Assembly: GCF_024347055.1 (NCBI RefSeq)
Contig: NZ_AP024895.1
Span: forward strand, 496,001 to 560,000
Reading direction: 5' to 3'
Length of the DNA stretch: 64,000 bases
From: Vibrio porteresiae DSM 19223
GTDB taxonomy: Bacteria > Pseudomonadota > Gammaproteobacteria > Enterobacterales > Vibrionaceae
The position numbers were made by a program, and so were the translations under genes. Shown piece by piece: positions 1-8,902 of this stretch. Under the pieces are notes generated by a model. It had not been told where the DNA came from and searched no databases. It saw nothing but the letters and a program-made list of their open reading frames with translations. The stretch's first letter is position 1. Every line of letters starts with the position of its first letter.

Positions 1-1
1 G

Positions 2-928
2 AGCTGGATTGTATTGGCCGTAGTACAAGCGTTATTGATGCTGCTACTGGCACCACTCGCTACCGGATTCTCGCGCATGATTCGCGCCAGAATGCACTCA
101 CGTCGTGGCCCTGGTTTGCTGCAGGATTATCGCGATATTGCCAAATTGCTGCGTCGCCAATCTGTGGCGCCAGCCAATGCGGGTCCTATCTTTTGGATCA
201 TGCCGTGGGTGCTGATTGTCACCATGTTATTGGTGGGCATGGCGCTGCCTACGCTCACTCAAACCTCACCATTTCCGATTTCAGGTGATGTGATTACCGA
301 TATCTATTTATTGGCGATCTTCCGCTTCTTCTTCTCTCTGGCTGGCTTAGATTCCAACAGCATGTTCAGTGGGGTGGGGAGTGCGCGTGAGTTAACGCTT
401 GGTGTGTTGGTGGAACCGATTTTCGTGCTGTCGATTTTTATCATGGCCATGATTGTTGGCTCAACCGACCTAGGCTACATCAGCCAAGGGATGTTGGGTG
501 AAATCTTCCAACAACCGGTCACCGTTGTGCTTGCGGGCGTTGCCTGTGCGTTTGCCATGTTTGTTGAAATGGGCAAATTGCCATTCGATGCGGCAGAAGC
601 AGAACAAGAACTTCAAGAAGGTCCGGTAACGGAATATTCCGGTTCAGGCTTGGCGATGGTCAAGTTAGGTTTGGGATTGAAACAGCTTGTTGTGGTTCAG
701 CTTTTCCTTGCCATTTTCATCCCATGGGGCAAAGCGACAACCCTAGCGTTCCCTGATTTGTTACTTGCTGCAGTGCTGCTGCTGTGCAAATTGATCGTTG
801 TGTTCTTCCTCGCTGGTTTGGTTGAAAACGCAATGGCTCGGGTACGTTTCTTAAATACGAGTCGACTAACTTGGTCTGCATTCTCTTTTGCAGGTCTGTC
901 GTTAGCCTTCTACGTCATCGGATTGTGA
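2..928 (+). CDS. hyfC: HyfC, membrane subunit of hydrogenase-4/FHL-2 (5' end outside window)
   Basis: NuoH/HyfC-type integral membrane subunit that anchors the hydrogenase arm of the formate hydrogenlyase complex in the inner membrane. The reading frame is open to the window edge, so the gene is cut at its 5' end. An in-frame TTG at 14 is an internal Leu codon, because the residues before it continue the family alignment and E. coli HyfC is about ten residues longer. Visible are the conserved RARMHSRRGPG stretch near the N-terminus, the FFFSLAGLDSNSMFSGVGSARELTLG region, and the acidic loop EMGKLPFDAAEAEQELQEGP, all hallmarks of HyfC/HycD. Multiple hydrophobic helices are present throughout. 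It is followed 13 bp later by hyfD on the same strand, so it is part of one operon whose first genes (hyfA, hyfB) should lie just upstream. Confidence 0.93.
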   Translation, partial: SWIVLAVVQALLMLLLAPLATGFSRMIRARMHSRRGPGLLQDYRDIAKLLRRQSVAPANAGPIFWIMPWVLIVTMLLVGMALPTLTQTSPFPISGDVITDIYLLAIFRFFFSLAGLDSNSMFSGVGSARELTLGVLVEPIFVLSIFIMAMIVGSTDLGYISQGMLGEIFQQPVTVVLAGVACAFAMFVEMGKLPFDAAEAEQELQEGPVTEYSGSGLAMVKLGLGLKQLVVVQLFLAIFIPWGKATTLAFPDLLLAAVLLLCKLIVVFFLAGLVENAMARVRFLNTSRLTWSAFSFAGLSLAFYVIGL

Positions 929-941
929 GGTTTTATTTACA

Positions 942-2381
942 ATGGAGATGATCGGTTTATTTACGATTTTGGTGCCGTTCTTAGGTGCCATCCTGACCTT
1001 ATTAGTACCTAAGACTTCGGCTAAGTGGGTCTGCCAGATCTTTGCTGCACTGGCGACGCTCGGCACTTGGGCTTTGGCTTATCACTTCTTTTTGCAAGGT
1101 GGTGAAGCACAGTCGGTTGAGATTGTGCAATTTGGTCACTTATTGATCTTCGGTCTAACCGTCGACAAAGTCAGCACCTTGATTGCTGCCGCCGTTGTGG
1201 GATTAGGGTTGATTGTTGCGATTTACTCATTAGGTTACATGAGCACCGGTAACAAAGAGCATCCTCATGAAGGGGACCCTCGTTACTACTCATTCCTACT
1301 GGTGTTCATCGGTGCAATGGCAGGCTTAGTGCTCTCTTCTACCTTGGTGGGGCAACTGCTGTTTTTTGAAATCACCGGTGCCTGCTCTTGGTCATTGATT
1401 GGTTACTACCAAACCCCGATTGCGTTTCGTTCTGCGTTGAAAGCGTTGATCGTGACTCACATTGCGTCACTGGGTCTGTTTATCGCTGCGGCGACCTTGT
1501 TTATCCAGACCGGTACGTTTGAACTCACTGCGATTGCGACTCTAACGCCTAGTGCAAAAATGATTGTGCTGTTTGGCATTTTGTTCGCCGCTTGGGGTAA
1601 ATCAGCGCAACTGCCAATGCACATGTGGCTGCCTGATGCGATGAATGCTCCAACCCCAGTCAGTGCCTATTTGCACGCGGCTTCCATGGTCAAAGTGGGC
1701 GTATACATTTTTGCTCGTGGCATTTTGTCAGCCGGTGATGTGCCTATCGAAGTGGGTGTTGTGGGTGTGATTGGTGCCATGATCACTATGATCTACGGCT
1801 TTGTAATGTACTTGCCTCAAAAAGACATGAAACGTCTATTGGCTTACTCAACCATTACTCAACTGGCGTATATCTTCCTTGCTCTTTCCATGGCCGCTAT
1901 GGGCTCTTCTTTAGCAATGAAAGCGGGTGTGAGTTACATCTTCAACCACGCCTTTGCTAAGAGCTTGTTCTTCTTTGTCGCAGGTTCACTGAGCTTTGCC
2001 TGTGGTACTCGTATGTTGCCACAACTGCGCGGGATCATTACCAAGTCACCATTGCTCGGCGTGGGCTTCTGTGTCGCTGCCATGGCGATTGCGGGTGTGC
2101 CTCCGTTCAACGGTTTCTTCAGTAAATTCCCATTGCTTGAAGCTGGTTTCCAACTCTCTGCTGAGCACAGCTGGTTAACGCCAGTCTTGGTGTTGGCACT
2201 GATTGAATCTGTTGCGACCTTTGGTTGGCTGCTCTACTGGTTTGGTAAATCCGTGATTGGTAAACCATCTGAAGTGGTAGAAAACATTTCTCCTCTGCCT
2301 GCTTCAATGAAATCCATGTTGGTCGTGCTGATTGCCATGTCCGTTCTGTCCAGCTTCATTGCCTCAGCATGGCTCAATTAA
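942..2381 (+). CDS. hyfD: HyfD, NuoL/M/N-like proton-pumping type subunit of hydrogenase-4
   Basis: Antiporter-like (NuoL/M/N family) membrane subunit of the FHL-2 membrane arm. It is 479 residues, the same length as E. coli HyfD. The conserved core is visible as GKSAQLPMHMWLPDAMNAPTPVSAYLHAASMVKVGVY (about residues 218-254), with the lysine- and histidine-containing half-channel, and the following KDMKRLLAYSTITQLAYI. About 13-14 hydrophobic segments cover the chain. HyfD is one of the subunits that distinguishes hydrogenase-4 (hyf) from hydrogenase-3 (hyc), which has fewer antiporter-like subunits. That supports calling this locus FHL-2 rather than FHL-1. Proton or sodium pumping by such complexes is proposed for the family and not shown by sequence. 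Confidence 0.93.
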   Translation: MEMIGLFTILVPFLGAILTLLVPKTSAKWVCQIFAALATLGTWALAYHFFLQGGEAQSVEIVQFGHLLIFGLTVDKVSTLIAAAVVGLGLIVAIYSLGYMSTGNKEHPHEGDPRYYSFLLVFIGAMAGLVLSSTLVGQLLFFEITGACSWSLIGYYQTPIAFRSALKALIVTHIASLGLFIAAATLFIQTGTFELTAIATLTPSAKMIVLFGILFAAWGKSAQLPMHMWLPDAMNAPTPVSAYLHAASMVKVGVYIFARGILSAGDVPIEVGVVGVIGAMITMIYGFVMYLPQKDMKRLLAYSTITQLAYIFLALSMAAMGSSLAMKAGVSYIFNHAFAKSLFFFVAGSLSFACGTRMLPQLRGIITKSPLLGVGFCVAAMAIAGVPPFNGFFSKFPLLEAGFQLSAEHSWLTPVLVLALIESVATFGWLLYWFGKSVIGKPSEVVENISPLPASMKSMLVVLIAMSVLSSFIASAWLN

Positions 2382-2393
2382 GGAGGTCAGACT

Positions 2394-3041
2394 ATGAGTG
2401 ATTTAATGATGAATAACCTAGCCAGTTTATTGGTGGTGACCTCCTTTTTGGTGGTGATTGCCCGTAAAGCGCGTAACGCGGCGTGGTTATACGCAATTCA
2501 GTCGTTGGTGTTGGTTGGGCTATTTGCTGCGATTGCACACCGCTATGACGCTCATGAGCTTTATAGCTGGTCGGTAACTGCCTTCATTTCTAAAGTGATT
2601 TTGGTACCAGGCATTTTGTTTATTCAATTGGGCAAAATGCAAGACACCAAGGCAGAGCAACCATTGATTCGTCCAATCTGGATCGCTTTGATTGTGGGTG
2701 TCATCAGCATTGCTTCTCTATATGCAATTGAGCCAGTTCAACTGCCGATGATTGCTGAGCTAAAACCGATTTTGGCGGTCTCTTTGGCGCACTTCTTTAT
2801 CGGTCTGCTGTGCATCGTCAGTCAACGCAACATCCTCAAACAGATTTTTGGTTACTGCTTGATGGAAAACGGTTCGTCGTTGACGTTGGCTTTGGTGGCT
2901 CACAATGCGCCGCATTTGGTTGAAATCGGCATTACCGTTGACGCTATTTTTGCTGTGATTGTCATGGTGATTTTGGCGCGTCTAATTTTCGCCAAACTGC
3001 GCACATTAGACGTCAAACAACTCACTGTATTAAAAGGGTAA
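2394..3041 (+). CDS. hyfE: HyfE, small membrane subunit of hydrogenase-4
   Basis: Membrane protein of 215 residues, matching the 216 residues of E. coli HyfE, a NuoK-like subunit specific to hydrogenase-4. It is almost wholly hydrophobic, with about six to seven predicted helices and the ISKVILVPGILF segment typical of the family. A good ribosome binding site (AAGGAGGT) lies before the ATG, and the gene sits 12 bp after hyfD and 4 bp before hyfF, consistent with translational coupling. Its role is in the membrane arm; no catalytic residues are expected. Confidence 0.9.
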   Translation: MSDLMMNNLASLLVVTSFLVVIARKARNAAWLYAIQSLVLVGLFAAIAHRYDAHELYSWSVTAFISKVILVPGILFIQLGKMQDTKAEQPLIRPIWIALIVGVISIASLYAIEPVQLPMIAELKPILAVSLAHFFIGLLCIVSQRNILKQIFGYCLMENGSSLTLALVAHNAPHLVEIGITVDAIFAVIVMVILARLIFAKLRTLDVKQLTVLKG

Positions 3042-3045
3042 TAGC

Positions 3046-4632
3046 ATGATGTCTCTAAGTTCTATTTTTCCCTATCTGCTTGGCATTCCACTGTTTGCTG
3101 CATTGGTGAGCTTGGCAGGTGCTTGTTTAAAAGGGGAGTTTCATAAGCTCTCCTCACTAATTCACACCGTCAGCGTGTGCGCTACGTTCATCATTACTTG
3201 GATGCTGGCGCTGCAAGTGTTTGAGCACGGCGCGCTGGAAACGCAAGGTCACTGGTTACTGCTCGATAGTTTATCTGCCTTGTTTATGGGCGTGTTGGGG
3301 CTGGTGGCATTGATCACTGGTTTGCACTCGTTGGGTTATATCGGCAGTGAATTTAAAGAAGGGGAACTCACCAGTAGTCAGGTGTCACTGTACTACGGTT
3401 TGTTCAACCTATTCCTTGCAACCATGTTGATTGCTTTGACGGCGAACAACATCATCATGATGTGGGTAGCGATTGAAGCGACCACCGTCAGTTCGGTGTT
3501 CTTGGTCGGGATTTACTACCAACGTTCTTCACTTGAAGCGGCTTGGAAATACATCATGCTGTGTAGCGTCGGTGTGGCGTTTGGTCTGTTCGGTACCGTC
3601 ATCACTTACTCCAATGCTGTTGCGGTATTTAGCGATCCTTCGCAAGCGATTTTCTGGACAGCGATTCGTGATAATGCGGCGCAATTCGACCCTCGTCTGA
3701 TTCAAATCGGCTTCATCTTCATCATCATCGGTTTTGGTACCAAAGTGGGTCTGTTCCCAATGCACACTTGGCTACCTGACGCTCACTCCGAAGCGCCAAG
3801 CCCTGTTTCTGGTCTGCTTTCTGCTGGCCTATTGAACTGTGCATTAATGGTGATTTTGCGTCACTTAGTGGTGGCTCAAGAGGTTTTGGGTCATGGGTAT
3901 ACTCAAGCTCTGATGCTCGGTTTTGGCCTGCTTTCTGTCGCCGTCGCCGCCTTCTTTATCTTGGTGCAAAAAGACATCAAACGTTTGTTGGCTTATTCCA
4001 GTGTGGAAAACATGGGCCTTATTACCTTCGCGATTGGCTTAGGTCCTTTGGGCGTGTTTGCCGCGATGTTGCATGTGATTAACCACAGCTTAGGTAAAAC
4101 CTTGATGTTCTGCGGCGCTGGTAACGTGATGCTCAAATACGGCACTCGTGACATGGGCATTATCAAAGGCGTGGTGCGTGTTGCGCCTTGGACTGGCGTG
4201 CTGTTTGGCGCTGGTGCATTAGCACTCGCTGGTGTTCCCCCATTTAACCTATTTGTCAGTGAATTCTTGATTGTCTGCTCTGCTCTTTATGCGCAGCACC
4301 CCGTGCTCATCATCATCTTGTTACTGCTATTGACTCTGGTTCTTGCAGGGCTGGCTCGTTTGGTGGCGGCTTGTGTGTTGGGCAAAGCACCTGAAGGTGT
4401 CGACAAAGGCGAAGTGAACATCATGACCGTGGTGCCACTGGTCGCAATGATGGTGTTGATGGTGATCATGGGCACTCACATTCCAAGTGCGATATTACAT
4501 GGTGTCGACCAAGCGACTTTGGTCATCACTAACCAAGACTTCAGCACCGTACTACAACAACTGCATTTGCCATGGCAATCCGTTACCGATTTGTCGAGCA
4601 CCGCAGATCTAGTTACACCAATGACTCACTAA
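3046..4632 (+). CDS. hyfF: HyfF, NuoL/N-like membrane subunit of hydrogenase-4
   Basis: Second antiporter-like subunit in the window, 528 residues against 526 in E. coli HyfF. The core motif GTKVGLFPMHTWLPDAHSEAPSPVSGLLSAG (about 230-260) and KDIKRLLAYSSVENMGLI are clear, and about 14 hydrophobic segments are present. With HyfD and the expected HyfB, this gives the three antiporter-like subunits of the hydrogenase-4 family. Two adjacent ATGs (3046 and 3049) could both serve as start; the difference is one residue. The C-terminal tail after the last helix is polar and variable. Confidence 0.92.
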   Translation: MMSLSSIFPYLLGIPLFAALVSLAGACLKGEFHKLSSLIHTVSVCATFIITWMLALQVFEHGALETQGHWLLLDSLSALFMGVLGLVALITGLHSLGYIGSEFKEGELTSSQVSLYYGLFNLFLATMLIALTANNIIMMWVAIEATTVSSVFLVGIYYQRSSLEAAWKYIMLCSVGVAFGLFGTVITYSNAVAVFSDPSQAIFWTAIRDNAAQFDPRLIQIGFIFIIIGFGTKVGLFPMHTWLPDAHSEAPSPVSGLLSAGLLNCALMVILRHLVVAQEVLGHGYTQALMLGFGLLSVAVAAFFILVQKDIKRLLAYSSVENMGLITFAIGLGPLGVFAAMLHVINHSLGKTLMFCGAGNVMLKYGTRDMGIIKGVVRVAPWTGVLFGAGALALAGVPPFNLFVSEFLIVCSALYAQHPVLIIILLLLLTLVLAGLARLVAACVLGKAPEGVDKGEVNIMTVVPLVAMMVLMVIMGTHIPSAILHGVDQATLVITNQDFSTVLQQLHLPWQSVTDLSSTADLVTPMTH

Positions 4633-4648
4633 TGAGAGAGAATGTCGA

Positions 4649-6391
4649 ATGGATATGAAAACGAAAGATTACTCACAACGTCAGCTCGGAAAACAGTACG
4701 TTGATGGGGTACGTCATCTATTCCCAGCCGCCATTCTTGAAGAAGAGTGGCAAGCAGAAAACCAAGTAACCATTACGGTCAAAATGACCTCATTGGTCGA
4801 AGTGATGAAATGGCTTTACTACGATCAAGGTGGTTGGCTATCGGTTAGCTTTGGTAACGACGAACGCAGTATCAACGGTCACTTTGCCGTGTATCACGCC
4901 CTTTCTATGGAAGGTGATGTAAAAAGCTGGGTGGTGGTAAAAGTGCTGGTGGACACAAGCAATGAAGAGTTCATCTCTATCACTCCGCACATTCCAGCGG
5001 CAGTGTGGGGCGAACGTGAAATTCGCGATATGTTTGGTCTACGCCCAGTAGGCCTGCCAGACGAACGCCGTTTGGTGCTCCCCGATGACTGGCCAGAAAA
5101 TCTGCATCCACTGCGCAAAGATGCGATGGACTATCGCCAACGTCCAGAACCAACGACGGATACCGAGAATTACCCGTTCTTAAATGAAATCGGTGACGAC
5201 TCAAACCGTATCGTGCCGGTTGGCCCTCTGCACATTACTTCTGATGAACCTGGTCACTTTCGTCTGTTCGTAGATGGGGAAGATATCGTCGATGCAGACT
5301 ACCGCATGTTCTATGTTCACCGCGGTATGGAAAAACTGGCCGAAACTCGTATGGGTTACCACGAGATCGGTTTCTTAGCCGACCGTGTATGTGGTATTTG
5401 CGGATTTACTCACAGTGTGGGTTACAACAACTCAGTGGAAACTGCGCTGCAAATCGATGTGCCTGAACGTGCCCAAATGATTCGTACCGTATTGCTGGAA
5501 GTGGAACGTCTGCACAGTCACCTACTTAATATCGGTTTATCTAGCCACTTTGTGGGTTTCGATACTGGCTTTATGCAGTTCTTCCGTGTACGTGAAAAAA
5601 CCATGGAATTGGCTGAAATTCTCACTGGGGCACGTAAAACATACGGTATGAACCTAATTGGTGGTGTGCGCCGCGATATTCTCAAAGAGCAACGCCAAAA
5701 AGGCATTGCTTTAGTTCGTGAAGCGCGAAAAACCTTTAGTGAGTTAGTCGATATGCTTCTTGCTACACCAAACATCGATAGCCGTTTGTGTGGCGTGGGT
5801 GTATTAGCGAAAGACATCGCTCGCGATTTTAGCCCAGTAGGCCCAATGATTCGTGGTAGTGGCTTTGCTCGTGATGCTCGTGTTGTGCATGGTGCTCATC
5901 TCGAAGCTTACTCACAAGTGCCTATCGAACTGCAACACCTTGATACTGGTGACGTACAAGCGCGTGTGTTGGTACGTATTCGTGAAGTATTCAATTCATT
6001 AAATATCATTGAATTTGGCTTAGATCACTTGCCAGCGGGTGCGATTTTGACCGAAGGCTTTACTTACGTACCACACAAATTTGCGTTGGGTTATACCGAA
6101 GCGCCTCGTGGTGAAAACGTCCACTGGAGTATGACGGGGGATAACCAAAAAGTGTTCCGCTGGCGTTGCCGTGCGGCGACTTATGCAAACTGGCCAACAC
6201 TGCGCTACATGCTGCGTGGTAACACAGTGGCAGATGCACCGTTGATCATTGGTAGTTTGGACCCTTGTTACTCTTGTACTGACCGCGTCACCATCGTCGA
6301 CACCAAGAAAAAACGCAGTCAAACCATTCCATATAAAGCGATTGAGCAATACAGCGTGAACCGTAAAAACTCACCGCTCAAAGCGTGGTAG
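4649..6391 (+). CDS. hyfG: HyfG, [NiFe] hydrogenase large (catalytic) subunit
   Basis: Catalytic subunit that holds the NiFe(CN)2CO site and makes H2 from electrons delivered by formate oxidation. The protein (580 residues) is a fusion like HycE/HyfG: an N-terminal NuoC-like domain (about 1-170, with AVWGEREIRDMFGL and LPDERRLVLPDDW) and a NuoD-like large-subunit domain. The N-terminal nickel motif is RVCGICGFTHS (about 248-258) and the C-terminal one is DPCYSCTDR. The chain runs 34 residues past that Arg, which matches the C-terminal peptide removed by HycI after nickel insertion, so this is a precursor form. The gene lies between hyfF and hyfH. Confidence 0.95.
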   Translation: MDMKTKDYSQRQLGKQYVDGVRHLFPAAILEEEWQAENQVTITVKMTSLVEVMKWLYYDQGGWLSVSFGNDERSINGHFAVYHALSMEGDVKSWVVVKVLVDTSNEEFISITPHIPAAVWGEREIRDMFGLRPVGLPDERRLVLPDDWPENLHPLRKDAMDYRQRPEPTTDTENYPFLNEIGDDSNRIVPVGPLHITSDEPGHFRLFVDGEDIVDADYRMFYVHRGMEKLAETRMGYHEIGFLADRVCGICGFTHSVGYNNSVETALQIDVPERAQMIRTVLLEVERLHSHLLNIGLSSHFVGFDTGFMQFFRVREKTMELAEILTGARKTYGMNLIGGVRRDILKEQRQKGIALVREARKTFSELVDMLLATPNIDSRLCGVGVLAKDIARDFSPVGPMIRGSGFARDARVVHGAHLEAYSQVPIELQHLDTGDVQARVLVRIREVFNSLNIIEFGLDHLPAGAILTEGFTYVPHKFALGYTEAPRGENVHWSMTGDNQKVFRWRCRAATYANWPTLRYMLRGNTVADAPLIIGSLDPCYSCTDRVTIVDTKKKRSQTIPYKAIEQYSVNRKNSPLKAW

Positions 6392-6399
6392 GGAACATC

Positions 6400-6981
6400 A
6401 TGATCAAGTTACTTAAAACCATCTTAAAAGCAGGGGATGTCACTGAAAAATATCCCTTTGCACCGTTCGAAGTGGCTCCGGATTTTCGTGGTAAACCTGA
6501 GCTCAATGCTAGCCAGTGTATCTCTTGTGGCGCGTGTACACGCGCCTGTCCTGCTAACGCATTGATCATGGAAACCGATGCAGCCAAAGGTACTCGTCGT
6601 TGGGAGCTTTCCCTGGCTCGCTGTATTTACTGCGGCCGTTGTGAAGAAGTGTGTCCAACCCACGCCATTGAGCTGACACCACAGTTTGAATTGGCGGTGA
6701 CGAACAAAGCCGATTTGTATGAAAGTGCGGAGTTCAAGCTGGCGAAATGCACCTGTTGTGGTCGTCCATTTGTGGCGAAAAAACTGCTCAATTACGTGAT
6801 CGATACCTTGGAACAATCTGGGTTAACGGGTGAGCATTTGGTTATGCGTCGTGTGCAGTTAGAAACCTGCCCAGAGTGTCGTCGTAAGGCCAATATGTTG
6901 GATGGCGAAAATATTGCGCATCAACGCTTTATTGCCACTCCTGCAGAAATCGCACAGCGTCAAGAGAAGGAAGAAGCATGA
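6400..6981 (+). CDS. hyfH: HyfH, 2[4Fe-4S] ferredoxin subunit
   Basis: NuoI-like electron-transfer subunit of the soluble arm. It has two classical cluster motifs, CISCGACTRACP (about residues 36-47) and CIYCGRCEEVCP (about 70-81), plus two further CxxC pairs (CTCCGRP and CPECRRK) also seen in HycF/HyfH. The start at 6400 (MIKLLKTI) is chosen over an in-frame ATG five codons earlier. It matches the family N-terminus, and the AGGGA upstream of 6400 is a suitably spaced ribosome binding site that the earlier start would place inside the gene. The stop overlaps the hyfI start by 4 bp (ATGA). Confidence 0.93.
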   Translation: MIKLLKTILKAGDVTEKYPFAPFEVAPDFRGKPELNASQCISCGACTRACPANALIMETDAAKGTRRWELSLARCIYCGRCEEVCPTHAIELTPQFELAVTNKADLYESAEFKLAKCTCCGRPFVAKKLLNYVIDTLEQSGLTGEHLVMRRVQLETCPECRRKANMLDGENIAHQRFIATPAEIAQRQEKEEA

Positions 6982-7793
6982 AAGGCATAAAACAGTTATC
7001 AGGCATCAACCATACTCAGACAGTGCCCGTTCCGCTTTCTCCTGAACATGAAAAACTCAAACAGGTGTTGATTAAACAGATTAAACGCTCTGCTTATGTT
7101 TATCGTGTTGACTGCGGCGGTTGCAACGGCTGTGAAATCGAAATTTTTGCCGCAACGACACCCGTTTACGATACTGAACGCTTTGGTATCAAAGTAGTAG
7201 CGTCACCTCGTCATGCCGACATCTTATTATTTACTGGTGCAGTTACTCGTGCGATGCGTGCGCCTGCACTGCGCGCTTATGAAGCCGCGCCTGACCCGAA
7301 AATCGTAGTCTCTTACGGCGCATGTGGCTGTGATGGCGGTATCTTCCACGACCTTTACTGTGTGTGGGGCGGAACCGACAAAATCGTCCCTGTTGACGTT
7401 TATATCCCTGGTTGTCCTCCAACACCGGCAGCAACCTTATATGGTTTTGCGGTTGCCTTGGGTCTGCTTGAGCAAAAAATGCATAGCAAAGAGCACCAAG
7501 CTGACAAAGAACCGGCCACGCTGCGTCATACCGGTATTCCTTTAGATATTCGCGTGATGATCGAGCGTGAAGCGCGAGTGTTGGCTGGCTATCGCGCCGG
7601 TAAACGTATCTCCAATGAACTGATGGATGTGCTCGAAGCGAGTGATGCCAACACGGTTGATCAAAACGTGAAAGCGTATCTTGATGAACATGCCGATCCC
7701 CGTTTAACGGAGATCGTGAACACCTTGATGCGCGGTGTGATGATGCAATTAACCGGTGGTGAACCTCAAGGAGCGTGTCATGGATGTCGCTGA
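6978..7793 (+). CDS. hyfI: HyfI, hydrogenase small subunit (NuoB-like)
   Basis: Small subunit of the hydrogenase, carrying the [4Fe-4S] cluster next to the NiFe site. Cluster-binding residues are visible in RVDCGGCNGCEIE (about 45-57), SYGACGCDGG (about 112-121) and IPGCPPTP (about 142-149), the NuoB/HycG pattern. The protein has no twin-arginine signal peptide, as expected for the cytoplasm-facing group 4 enzymes. At 271 residues it is slightly longer than E. coli HyfI (252), the extra being at the C-terminus, which ends in a Cys-containing tail (GACHGCR). It overlaps the start of hyfJ by 14 bp. Confidence 0.94.
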   Translation: MKGIKQLSGINHTQTVPVPLSPEHEKLKQVLIKQIKRSAYVYRVDCGGCNGCEIEIFAATTPVYDTERFGIKVVASPRHADILLFTGAVTRAMRAPALRAYEAAPDPKIVVSYGACGCDGGIFHDLYCVWGGTDKIVPVDVYIPGCPPTPAATLYGFAVALGLLEQKMHSKEHQADKEPATLRHTGIPLDIRVMIEREARVLAGYRAGKRISNELMDVLEASDANTVDQNVKAYLDEHADPRLTEIVNTLMRGVMMQLTGGEPQGACHGCR

Positions 7794-8214
7794 GTCTCGC
7801 CATTTAAAAGGAGATGTCTATTTTTATCGTCTGACGCGCAAGTTTGTCGATGAGAAAGATGACATCCCTCAAGCTGCCAAACAGGTGATGTATTACACCT
7901 TAGCTATCGGTCACCACTTGGGGATTGTCGATTGCTTAAGTGCTGCGATGACCTGCACTGGCGCTCAATATTTGGAATGGATTTCAGCGTTAGACCCTGA
8001 AAGCGAAGCGTATCGCAAAATGAAAGGGTTTCTGATGTTCGGGGAAATTACCGTGTTCCCCGAACACATCAATATGTTGGCACTGGCGTTTGATCGTATC
8101 GATAAAGAACAACAAAGCGCGAAAAGTCGTGAACTCACTAGCGGTTTTATTGAGGTGTTAACGGCAATCTATCACGAGCCAAATATGTATTTGATGATTC
8201 GAGGTGGACAATGA
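7780..8214 (+). CDS. hyfJ: HyfJ/HycH-family assembly protein
   Basis: Formate hydrogenlyase maturation protein of the HycH/HyfJ family, 144 residues from the chosen start (family about 136-137). HycH-type proteins are needed for processing of the large subunit in E. coli, but the biochemical role is not known. The ATG at 7780 (MDVAESRH) has an AAGGAG seven bases upstream. An earlier in-frame ATG at 7756 has no such site and would lengthen the overlap with hyfI. The chain includes the family-like HHLGIVDCL and KMKGFLMFGEI segments. It overlaps hycI by 4 bp. Confidence 0.85.
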   Translation: MDVAESRHLKGDVYFYRLTRKFVDEKDDIPQAAKQVMYYTLAIGHHLGIVDCLSAAMTCTGAQYLEWISALDPESEAYRKMKGFLMFGEITVFPEHINMLALAFDRIDKEQQSAKSRELTSGFIEVLTAIYHEPNMYLMIRGGQ

Positions 8215-8669
8215 GCCAACAAATCTTATTGACCGTCGGTAACTATATGATGGGTGACGATGCCGCTGGCCCCTTGCTGGCTAAGCTGTGTCGTGAAAAT
8301 CCACTCGATATGTGGGAGGTGTTGGATGGCGGTACGATGCCAGAAGACACTTTGCATCTGATTCGTCGGGCGCAGCCACAACGAGTCGTGGTCGTCGATG
8401 CCGCCGATTTTGGTGAGCAAGTTGGCGAAATTCGCGTGATTGAACAAGAAACCAGTGCCGATATGTTTTTGGTTTCTACCCATAGCCTTCCTCTCAATTT
8501 TTTACTCAATGAACTCAAAACCTTTGTTCCTGAAGTGACCTTTATTGGCATTCAACCGGAGCAGGTCGGATTTTCTTACCCTATGACTCCAGCGGTAAGA
8601 AAAGCTGTCGAACACCTCTACCAGTGCTTACCTAACTGGGAAGGTGACGGCGGTTTTGCTCATTGCTAA
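8211..8669 (+). CDS. hycI: HycI-type hydrogenase maturation endopeptidase
   Basis: Nickel-sensing aspartic-type endopeptidase that removes the C-terminal peptide of the large subunit (here HyfG) after nickel insertion. The family pattern is clear: the N-terminal VGNYMMGDDAAGPLLA with the metal-binding Asp, DAADFG in the middle, and STHSLPL with the metal-binding His. It has 152 residues, close to E. coli HycI (156). It is the last gene of the hyf transcription unit; a 233-bp regulatory gap follows. In E. coli hycI belongs to the hyc operon and hyf lacks its own protease, so this locus is a mixed hyf/hyc composition. Confidence 0.92.
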   Translation: MSQQILLTVGNYMMGDDAAGPLLAKLCRENPLDMWEVLDGGTMPEDTLHLIRRAQPQRVVVVDAADFGEQVGEIRVIEQETSADMFLVSTHSLPLNFLLNELKTFVPEVTFIGIQPEQVGFSYPMTPAVRKAVEHLYQCLPNWEGDGGFAHC

Positions 8670-8680
8670 CTCGGTTAACT

Positions 8681-8716
8681 CGTCACTAGTGTCATTGGGT
8701 TCGTCACTAATGACGA
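8681..8716. promoter_or_regulatory. Two dyad elements, candidate FhlA/HyfR upstream activating sites
   Basis: Two related palindromes lie 115-150 bp upstream of the sigma54 promoter. The first is CGTCACTAGTGTC at 8681-8693 and the second CGTCACTAATGACG at 8702-8715. They share CGTCACTA, and their starts are 21 bp apart, two helical turns. Position upstream of a -24/-12 promoter and the presence of a sigma54 activator gene nearby make them likely enhancer sites for the FhlA-like protein. The motif differs from the E. coli FhlA box, so the assignment is inference. Confidence 0.6.
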
Positions 8717-8830
8717 CTGACGGGGAAACCAGCAGTAATGACAGTATTGTAAGACGATATTTATCGTGAGCTATGTTTAAAAATAAATATAAAACAGTGA
8801 GTTATTTTGTTTTCTTACTCAACTGAAAGA

Positions 8831-8848
8831 TTGGCACGTCTCGTGCTT
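8831..8848 (+). promoter_or_regulatory. Sigma54 (-24/-12) promoter of hydN-fdhF
   Basis: TTGGCACGTCTCGTGCTT has the GG and GC elements separated by exactly ten bases, the sigma54 consensus spacing, and a nearly ideal TGGCAC -24 box. It lies 55 bp upstream of the hydN ATG. A sigma54-dependent activator (fhlA/hyfR) is encoded 3 kb downstream. Confidence 0.85.
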
Positions 8849-8902
8849 AATAGGCATTAGAGTTTTTTTAACTCTGGTGTACCGACACTAGAAGGATATC
8901 GC

